Assembly (NCBI GenBank): GCA_016704445.1
Contig: JADJAE010000015.1
Location: 1-64,000 of the forward strand
Direction of reading: 5' to 3'
DNA from: Deltaproteobacteria bacterium
GTDB taxonomy: Bacteria > Myxococcota_A > Polyangia > Polyangiales > Ga0077539
Length of the DNA stretch: 64,000 nucleotides
Positions within the stretch are counted from its first letter, which is position 1. The number at the start of each line of letters is the position of its first letter. A program made the translations under genes and the position numbers. The notes under the pieces were generated by a model. That model had not been told where the DNA came from and searched no databases. It saw nothing but the letters and a program-made list of their open reading frames with translations. Shown here piece after piece: positions 58,086 to 64,000 of the stretch.

Positions 58086-59398
58086 CGCCCCTCCCCTCGC
58101 AGGTCGCGCAGCGCCCGGGCGCCCACCGCCGCGCCGTCCCTCGCCCTCGCGTCGTGGTCGATTCTCCCCCAGCGCAGGGAGCCCGCCACGTAGACGCCCT
58201 CGCGCGAGGTCGCCCCCTCCGCGTCGCTCTCCGGAACGAAGCACTGCCGCCCGTCGCTCCAGAGCACGCTCGCCCCGGCCTGCCCCGCCAGCTCGTAGGC
58301 CGCGCCCAGCTCCCCGTCGACCACCAGCGCGTCGCACTTCACGGTCCACTCCCGGCCGCCCTCGCGCAGCTTCGCGCCCTTCACCGCGCGGCCACCGAGC
58401 GCCTCGACCACCGCGGCGCCAGGGGAGTGCGTCACCCGGTCGCCGAGCGTCGCCGCGATGGAGCGGGCGAAGAGCCCGTCGCCCACCAGCGCCACGCGCT
58501 CGCCGGCCAGCACGCCGTGGCAGAGCGCCAGCGCGAAGGCCCTCGCGGTGAACACCCCGGGCACGTCGCTCTGCGAAAAGACCCCCACGGACTCTCTCGC
58601 CCCGGTGGCGAACACCCTCGCCCTCGCGCGCACGGTCACCCCCCTGCCCTCGTGGATCACCAGGGTCTCGTCGTCGTAGGTGGCGACCGCGCCCGCGCCG
58701 TAGCGCACCGTCACCGCGGGGTCGCAGCCGGGGTACGCGCGGTCGTCCATCGGGTCGTCGCGTCGCATCCCGCCGGGGCCTTCGCGCTCGTCGACGAGCA
58801 GCACTCGGGCTCCGCCTCGGGCGAGGGCGTTGGCGCAGGCGACGCCGGAGGAGCCGGCGCCGACCACCAGGGCGTCGACGTCGAGGGACTCGGAGCGGGG
58901 GAAGGAGGCGATCGCGTCGGGGAGGGTTCCGAGCCCTGCCATGCGCCGCGCGAAGACCTGCATGGTGCGGTTGAGCGCGCCGCCGAACTGCACCAGCAGG
59001 TGGTGGTGATCGAGGTGCCTGGGGAAGAACCAGTCGGTCACCCGCAGCACGTCGATTCCCGCGGTGGGGAAGGCGTTCTGCGACTGCGCCACCATGCCTG
59101 CGCGGGCGGGCGTCTGGCAGGACATCACGTTGGGAACGCCGTCGACGCGCACGAGGCAGCCGTCGCAGTCGCCGCGGAGGCACATGGCGCCGCGGGGCCG
59201 GTGGTACTTCACGCTGCGCGCGAGGGTGAGCTGGCCCGCGGCGAGGAGCGACACCGCGAGGGGCTCACCCTCGACGGCGGCGACGGGGGAGCCGTCGTGC
59301 TCGACGGTGACGCGCCCGGAGGAGCCGAGGGCGGCGAGGCGTCGTGCGAGCGGAGAGCCTGGAGGGAGGTCGGTGGGGAGGATCCGTCGCGGCGCCAT
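58082..59398 (-). CDS. Ferredoxin-FAD oxidoreductase, alpha subunit
   Basis: A 438-residue fusion. The N-terminal 100 residues form a Fer2_4-like [2Fe-2S] domain with Cys ligands in AMCLRGDCDGCLVRV and the later VMSCQTPARAG. The remainder is a pyridine-nucleotide-disulfide-type flavoprotein with VVGAGSSGVACANALARGG for FAD and a second Rossmann VALVGDGLFARSIA. In HcnABC the ferredoxin is a separate protein; here it is fused, as in SoxA and some proline dehydrogenases. First gene of the operon; ATG at 59398. The C-terminal aminomethyltransferase domain of heterotetrameric sarcosine oxidase is absent. Confidence 0.85.
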   Translation of the reverse strand: MAPRRILPTDLPPGSPLARRLAALGSSGRVTVEHDGSPVAAVEGEPLAVSLLAAGQLTLARSVKYHRPRGAMCLRGDCDGCLVRVDGVPNVMSCQTPARAGMVAQSQNAFPTAGIDVLRVTDWFFPRHLDHHHLLVQFGGALNRTMQVFARRMAGLGTLPDAIASFPRSESLDVDALVVGAGSSGVACANALARGGARVLLVDEREGPGGMRRDDPMDDRAYPGCDPAVTVRYGAGAVATYDDETLVIHEGRGVTVRARARVFATGARESVGVFSQSDVPGVFTARAFALALCHGVLAGERVALVGDGLFARSIAATLGDRVTHSPGAAVVEALGGRAVKGAKLREGGREWTVKCDALVVDGELGAAYELAGQAGASVLWSDGRQCFVPESDAEGATSREGVYVAGSLRWGRIDHDARARDGAAVGARALRDLRGEGR

Positions 59399-59453
59399 GG
59401 TGGGTGAACGTGCTGCTCCGCGCGGGAGGATATACCTCAGTCGCGCGTCGCCA

Positions 59454-60101
59454 CTAAGGTTCGTGCGGGAGGGGATGGATCGCGAAGCGTCGGGCGGCCT
59501 CGCAGCGGGGCGAGTCGAGCACGACGTGCACGGAGTCGGGGAGCCAGCCCATGCGCTGCAGGGCGCGGTGGGCGGCGGGCGAAGGCAGGAAGAGGTCGAG
59601 GTGGTGGCCGTTGATGGCGCCGCCGCGGTCGACGGCGACGAAGCAGCCGTCGTGGGTCGATCCGTCGGGGAGCGGCATGCCGATGAGCTCCGGGAGCTCG
59701 ACGGTGCTGCCGAGGGGGACGAAGCGCGGGTCGACGGCGAGGGAGCGGTAGGGGACGAGCGCGAAGCCCGCGACGCCGATGCCGAAGGGGTAGAGCGCGG
59801 GGTCGACCTCGATGTAGCAGGAGCGCCCCTCGCGCCGGCTGGACCAGTTGAAGAGCCTGCCGTCCCACGAGCGGCCGGTGCCCTCCATGGCGAGGGCCTC
59901 GGCGAAGCGGCTGGTGCACCAGGTGAGCGTGCGGCCCTGCGGGTCGAGCACGCGGGCGGCCTGGCGGTCGTCGGGGCGCGGGGTCTCGTGGGCGATCCAG
60001 TAGCGGGTGAGCTGGAAGGCGCCGGGGACGGCGGTCTGGGCGCGCGCGACGGCGGGCGCGAGGGAGAGCGCGAGCGCGGCGACGAGGAGGCGGGAGAGCA
60101 T
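59454..60101 (-). CDS. Secreted 3D-domain (MltA-like barrel) protein
   Basis: A 215-residue secreted protein with a Sec signal peptide (ALALSLAPAVARAQ). The mature part has a double-psi beta-barrel of the 3D domain type: YRSLAVDPRFVPLGSTVEL, then CFVAVDRGGAINGHHLDLFL with the conserved Asp residues of the family. Related proteins are lytic transglycosylases or cell-wall binding domains. ATG at 60101 starts the signal. Divergent from the lipoprotein gene at 60226 and adjacent to the flavoenzyme operon, without functional link that I can see. Confidence 0.75.
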   Translation of the reverse strand: MLSRLLVAALALSLAPAVARAQTAVPGAFQLTRYWIAHETPRPDDRQAARVLDPQGRTLTWCTSRFAEALAMEGTGRSWDGRLFNWSSRREGRSCYIEVDPALYPFGIGVAGFALVPYRSLAVDPRFVPLGSTVELPELIGMPLPDGSTHDGCFVAVDRGGAINGHHLDLFLPSPAAHRALQRMGWLPDSVHVVLDSPRCEAARRFAIHPLPHEP

Positions 60102-60225
60102 CGCGGCGCAGTGTATGCCGGGAGCGGCAGCGATTGGGAGTGAGGGGGGGGGAGCCCGCCCACGCCGACGGTCACCGTCCGCGAGCGCCGATGCTACCCC
60201 GCCCGTGATAGAACCCGCGCCCACG

Positions 60226-61884
60226 ATGGCCCCCGCCGCGACGCGTCTACGCCTCGGCTGCGTCGCGCTGCTCGCGATCGCCCCGCTGAGCTGCACCACC
60301 TCCCGCGGGGGTCCCGCGGCCCACGTCGCCCCGACCCCGGCCGTCGCCCCGGCCACCGCGCCGCCGGTCGTGCGCGCGCCGCCGAGCGAGCACCCCGAGG
60401 GCTTCGCGGTGGGCACCCCCGACGTCGTCGAGCGCGACGTCGACGGCGACGGGCTCGCCGACCGGGTGCGGGTGATCCCGCGGGTCGAGCGCCCCTCCGA
60501 CGAGCCGCTGACCTTCGGTGACCTCCCGCCGACCCTCGTCGCGCACCGCCTCGCCGACGGCCGCTTCGCCGTCGACGACGACCTCACCCGCGCGGCCCTG
60601 CGCGCGCTCTGCCCCGACGCGCCGCCCGCGCGCTTCTCGGTCGACCCTTCGCCCATCGAGGCCGACGACGACGGCGAGCGCGACCGGCGCGCGAAGACCC
60701 TCTACCTCGACGCCCTCTGCGCCCGCGCCTGGGGACGATCGCCCGATGCCGTGGCCGCCGCGCTGCGCGCGACGCTCTCCGACGCCGGCGCCGCGGTGGT
60801 GCCGGCCGCGCTCATCGAGGCCATGGTGCGCGCCCTCGCCCCGCTGCGCTTCGCCTTCACCCTTCGCCCGTTGGAGGTCGCGTTTCCGTCGACCGGTCCG
60901 GCGGGCCGCGCGATCGCCGACGCGGGCGCCCCATCGGCAGCGCCGACCCTCGCCGCCACGATCGACCCGGCGTGCCGCGCGGCGGTCGCGGCCAACGCGC
61001 GCCTGCGAGCCAACGCCCTGCGCGCGGGCGCCCGCATCGCGGCGGGGCCCAATCCCCCGGAGCGCACCATCGTCGACTGGACGCCGCCCGAGCTCCCGGA
61101 CGAGCCGCGGTGCCTCGCGGGCCCGGCGGGCACCTGGTCGCTGCGCTTCGTGTCGCTGGCCGACGCGGCGGACGACAACGGGCTCGTCGGCCCCATCCGG
61201 TTGACCTTCGCGCCCGCGTCGGGCCCCGGGCGATGGGCGCCCGCGACGCTCCCGCTGCCGTGGATGCAGGGCGTCTACGCGACGCGCACCTACGCCCTCG
61301 ACCGGACCTTCGACTGGGACCACGACGGCCGCCCCGAGGTCGTCGTGCGCGCCGACGTCTGGGAGCACGAGGGCGCCAGCGAGAGCGCCCGCACGATCTT
61401 CAGCGCGCGCGACGGCGCGGTGGTCGCGTACGGCCCCGCGGCGAACTTCAACGGGAGGATCCTGGGCGTCGAGGACGCGGACGGCGACGGGCGCGGCGAC
61501 CTCCTTCTCCCGACGGCGTGGCGCTTCGACGACGGCTGCGGGATGGCCGGCATCGCCCACGAGGGCCCCACGCTCCTCGCGCACTCGCTCCCCGACGGGG
61601 GCTTCTCGACCCGCGACGCGGCGGCGCGGGCGTGGGTCACTGGCGCGTGCGAGCAGCTCTCCTCCGCGGGCGAGCTCCCACAGTCCTTCGCCGACCGCGA
61701 CGTCTGGCGGGTCGTGTGCGCCCGCGTCTGGGGCGCCTCGCCCGAGCACATCATCGCGGCGCTGCGGGCCGACCATCGCGGGCGCCCGAGGCTGCAGCCC
61801 GGGCACAACGACCAGGAGGTCTGCTACCCCTTCCAGGCCCTCGCGTCGCTGGCGCTCGTCGCGCCGCCCTTCGCTCTCCCCTGA
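60226..61884 (+). CDS. Large lipoprotein with FG-GAP/VCBS-like Asp-rich motifs
   Basis: A 552-residue lipoprotein with lipobox PLSC near residue 22 and a Pro/Ala/Val linker. Three Asp-rich loops resemble FG-GAP/VCBS calcium-binding repeats: ERDVDGDGLADRVRV, TFDWDHDGRPEVVV and VEDADGDGRGDLLLP. Between them there is mostly Ala/Arg-rich helix-type sequence. It is probably a calcium-stabilised surface protein. ATG at 60226; a GTG at 60205 is possible. No enzymatic site is visible. Confidence 0.65.
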   Translation: MAPAATRLRLGCVALLAIAPLSCTTSRGGPAAHVAPTPAVAPATAPPVVRAPPSEHPEGFAVGTPDVVERDVDGDGLADRVRVIPRVERPSDEPLTFGDLPPTLVAHRLADGRFAVDDDLTRAALRALCPDAPPARFSVDPSPIEADDDGERDRRAKTLYLDALCARAWGRSPDAVAAALRATLSDAGAAVVPAALIEAMVRALAPLRFAFTLRPLEVAFPSTGPAGRAIADAGAPSAAPTLAATIDPACRAAVAANARLRANALRAGARIAAGPNPPERTIVDWTPPELPDEPRCLAGPAGTWSLRFVSLADAADDNGLVGPIRLTFAPASGPGRWAPATLPLPWMQGVYATRTYALDRTFDWDHDGRPEVVVRADVWEHEGASESARTIFSARDGAVVAYGPAANFNGRILGVEDADGDGRGDLLLPTAWRFDDGCGMAGIAHEGPTLLAHSLPDGGFSTRDAAARAWVTGACEQLSSAGELPQSFADRDVWRVVCARVWGASPEHIIAALRADHRGRPRLQPGHNDQEVCYPFQALASLALVAPPFALP

Positions 61885-62191
61885 CGCCCGCGCGGCGCCC
61901 CGCGACGACGACGGACGCGCTCAGCCAACCTTTGCGCGGGACCGACCTGCACCCGGGCCAGGTCCCCCGATGATGCTCGCCACCGGGTGCCACGTTGGAC
62001 GCTCCGCGGTGCCTGGCAGGCTCACGTCGACGAGGAAGTCCAACGTGTACAACATCGTCCACAACGTCTATGGACACAGGGTTTGCCGCGGACCGGTCGC
62101 GTCGTGACGTAGGGCTCCAACGCCTATGGCGCGACCCGTCGATGGCAGGCCTGACACGCGACGCCCCCTCGACACGGCACAGGACACCCCG
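61885..62191. other. Intergenic region with a 10-bp inverted repeat
   Basis: No gene seen. CACGTTGGAC (61991-62000) and its exact reverse complement GTCCAACGTG (62038-62047) flank 37 bases. This could be an operator for the downstream lipoprotein gene or the stem of an RNA hairpin. The stretch is less GC-rich than its surroundings. Confidence 0.5.
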
Positions 62192-63514
62192 ATGAAGCTC
62201 GCCACCACCTGCATCGCCGCGATGGCGGCGATGGGCGCCGCGACCGGCTGCAACGAGGCGCCGGTGCGGCCCGCAGGGCCATCCGACGCGACGAATGACA
62301 GCCGTGTCGATGTCGGGAGGGCTCTGCTGGACGGCGCCACGTCCGACCGCGGGCTCGGCCCCCCCGCGGAGGTCGCCGTCGCAGACGGATCGCCCGACGT
62401 CACGCTCGACGCCTCCACCGATGTCACCCGCGACGCGCGCAGCGACATCCCGTCCGACACGGCGGATGCCCCCGAGGCCTCGGCGCCGCTGGACTTCGAG
62501 GCTCTGGGCTTTTCCCGTCGAAACGCGCGCGTGTGGCTCGACCCCGCGGCCGAACTCCACCGCGCGCGCTCGTCCGATGTCACCGACCCAGCCGGCGGAC
62601 TGCTCATCACGTACCTCTACCCTCATTACAGCCCGAGCCTCCCGGCCGCCCAGTCCATCGCGCTCAACGCGGTCCCACCGGAGGGCCTGCGCGACCCCGA
62701 TGACACCTCCGGAGATCCGCTTCGCTTCGGCATCGTCCCCGTGGGAGGTCGTAGGGCGCTGCGGATGCGCTTTGTCCGCGGACAGGCGCCCGTGTCGCTG
62801 AGCGGGCACCTCACTCACCGCTACCTCATGACTTTCGACAGCTCTGTGGGCGGAGCGGACGTGAAGCACATCCCATTCGGCGAAGACACCTGGATCGCGA
62901 TGGCCTTCCGGGCTCCCGACCCCATCTACCGCGGCAAGGTAGAGCAGGGAACCGGCGCCTCCTGCGGCGACGATGTGCTCGACCTCGGTGGCGTGAGCGC
63001 GTCGCGAGCGGGGGACAGCTCGCTGTATATCAACCTGCTTCCGGGGAACGTGCTGCGCTTCGTCGTCAACTACAACGAAGGCGCGACGCGCGCGACCGCC
63101 GTCTCCACCATCGTCCCTACCACCGTCTCGATGGCCCCCGGCGAGTGGACCTACCTGGTCCTCCGCGTGCGGCTCAACCACGAGCGCCCTGCGCGCGATG
63201 TCGACGCGCCCCGCACCCAGATCTGGGTCGCGCCGGGCGACCGCGCCCCGCTCTCCCTGCTCTATGAGAGCATCGAACGCAACGCCTGGGCGCCCAGGCC
63301 TGAGAGCAACCTATACCCGTACGGCATCCTCCGGGTGGGCCCCTATCTCTGGTGCCGGAGCGCGGCGGGCGCCCCTCCGCCCGACCCGTGGACCCCCGCC
63401 GGAAGGGCGGTCTTCACGCTCGACCACGGGGGCACCTACGCCGTCCCAACGGCCCGCGCCCCCACGATGACCGAGCGCGATGTCCTCGCGTTTCTGCGCG
63501 CGCAGACGCTCTAG
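62192..63514 (+). CDS. Lipoprotein resembling a polysaccharide lyase
   Basis: A 440-residue lipoprotein (lipobox ATGC near residue 18) with an Asp/Ser/Thr linker of about 75 residues. The rest is beta-rich and may be a jelly-roll as in heparin-lyase-like families: RYLMTFDSSVGG, HIPFGEDTWIAMAFRAPDPI, SLYINLLPGNVLRFVVNYN and GEWTYLVLRVRLNHE. The catalytic residues cannot be identified with confidence. ATG at 62192 is preceded by a long AT-poor leader. Its local GC content is lower than that of neighbours. Confidence 0.55.
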   Translation: MKLATTCIAAMAAMGAATGCNEAPVRPAGPSDATNDSRVDVGRALLDGATSDRGLGPPAEVAVADGSPDVTLDASTDVTRDARSDIPSDTADAPEASAPLDFEALGFSRRNARVWLDPAAELHRARSSDVTDPAGGLLITYLYPHYSPSLPAAQSIALNAVPPEGLRDPDDTSGDPLRFGIVPVGGRRALRMRFVRGQAPVSLSGHLTHRYLMTFDSSVGGADVKHIPFGEDTWIAMAFRAPDPIYRGKVEQGTGASCGDDVLDLGGVSASRAGDSSLYINLLPGNVLRFVVNYNEGATRATAVSTIVPTTVSMAPGEWTYLVLRVRLNHERPARDVDAPRTQIWVAPGDRAPLSLLYESIERNAWAPRPESNLYPYGILRVGPYLWCRSAAGAPPPDPWTPAGRAVFTLDHGGTYAVPTARAPTMTERDVLAFLRAQTL

Positions 63515-63699
63515 ACCCTTCGGTTGACGCCGCGGTGGATTTCGTACCCCGGGCGTCTCGTCACCATCGCGGCTGAGGTGTCGGGAGCCTCGCTGTTGGA
63601 CGCCGCGGGGCCCGGAGCTGTTCGCGGCGGCGGGCCGCGGCACGGCGGAGGGTTGAGATGGACTGGGACCTTCGCGGGTGCTGATGTCGACCTGCGGCG

Positions 63700-64000
63700 T
63701 CAGCGGTTGTGCACGCTCAGCGAGCCGACGCCTTCGTAGCTGCCGTACTGCTGGTTCGATGCGAAGAACACGACCTCGTGGAGGTCTCTGCCGTGGAGCG
63801 GGCAGCGGGCGGTCGTGGACGACCCGCGGCTCACCTCGCAGCGGGTCTCCTCGCCCCCGTCGGGACGGACGGAGACCATCATCCAGACGCGCCGCGGGTT
63901 GTCGATCACGACGTTGACGAAGGCGCGCGCGTCGCTCTCGGCGCGGTCGGGGCTCACGAGGCGCAGGCCGTACCCGAAGAACTGGGGCCGGAGCGGCGGC
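63700..64000 (-). CDS. C-terminal part of an unidentified protein, cut by the window edge
   Basis: The frame runs from the right edge to a stop at 63700 and encodes about 99 residues in the window (QFFGYGLRLVSPDRAESDAR, CEVSRGSSTTARCPLHGRDLHEVVFFASNQQYGSYEGVG). The composition and the two Cys suggest a secreted beta-rich protein. A GTG at 63957 is in frame, but coding-like sequence continues upstream of it, so the gene probably starts beyond the window. No family recognised. Confidence 0.5.
   Translation of the reverse strand, partial: PPLRPQFFGYGLRLVSPDRAESDARAFVNVVIDNPRRVWMMVSVRPDGGEETRCEVSRGSSTTARCPLHGRDLHEVVFFASNQQYGSYEGVGSLSVHNR

Noticed and set aside
56620..59398. Flavoenzyme operon named as hydrogen cyanide synthase hcnABC
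   Set aside because: The ferredoxin is fused to the alpha subunit and an extra BFD protein is present, so other amino-acid dehydrogenases fit equally well.

Overview
The window is about 64 kb of very GC-rich (roughly 70% or more), gene-dense bacterial chromosome. Everything points to a myxobacterium-like Myxococcota genome, perhaps Polyangiales; that placement is inferred from gene content, not from a marker search. The signs are many secreted lipoproteins with a Cys anchor followed by Asp/Thr/Pro-rich linkers and Cys-rich or MopE-like repeats, two Hanks-type Ser/Thr kinases, a receiver-kinase fusion, a sigma54 activator, soluble histidine kinases, a DUF4388/J-domain/TPR protein, frequent GTG and TTG starts, and GTGA/ATGA overlaps. 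I found no tRNA, rRNA, CRISPR array, complete insertion sequence or prophage.

Layout. 1-5 kb: a single-chain type ISP-like restriction-modification enzyme, then a small unknown gene ending in a 185-bp palindromic repeat element. 5-8.3 kb: a glycosidase-like lipoprotein, a Cys-rich lipoprotein with a 15-bp tandem repeat, and a membrane transporter. 8.4-12.5 kb: a signalling island (receiver-histidine kinase, sigma54 response regulator, receiver-Ser/Thr kinase) split by a 215-bp block with no A or T. 12.5-20.7 kb: ADP-ribosylglycohydrolase, cysS, DUF4388-J-TPR protein, uppP, a LolA/LolB-like lipoprotein and a methyltransferase. 20.7-23.9 kb: livM, a fused livG-livF and a receiver-XRE regulator in one operon. 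24-31 kb: an accessory stretch with a Cys-rich lipoprotein, a patchwork of gene fragments, coaA, two Uma2 nucleases and a Phd/PIN pair whose toxin is cut down to 54 residues. 31-45.5 kb: lipoproteins, membrane proteins, nicotinamidase, zapA, a degenerate glycosidase-like protein and a minus-strand operon ending in a PpiC-like lipoprotein. 45.5-53.2 kb: a large Ser/Thr kinase-AAA-TPR protein, a beta-propeller lipoprotein, two parvulin-type PPIases and a GIY-YIG protein. 53.2-64 kb: an ABC-F ATPase, histidine kinase and UspA, a three-gene flavoenzyme operon, a 3D-domain protein, and further lipoproteins running to the right edge.

How the genes work together. The clearest functional units are the branched-chain amino-acid uptake operon with its own regulator, the flavoenzyme operon (FAD/ferredoxin alpha subunit, [2Fe-2S] linker, FAD beta subunit) that probably oxidises an amino acid or imino acid, the neighbouring PPIases that serve outer-membrane protein folding, and the phosphorelay island at 8.4-12.5 kb.

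Caution. At least eight otherwise well-conserved genes contain one or more frameshifts, mostly in or beside G/C runs. Together with the G/C-only block and an exact 88-bp inverted copy at 25.4 kb, this suggests that part of the apparent gene decay is sequencing or assembly error. Broken genes here should not be read as true pseudogenes without raw reads.
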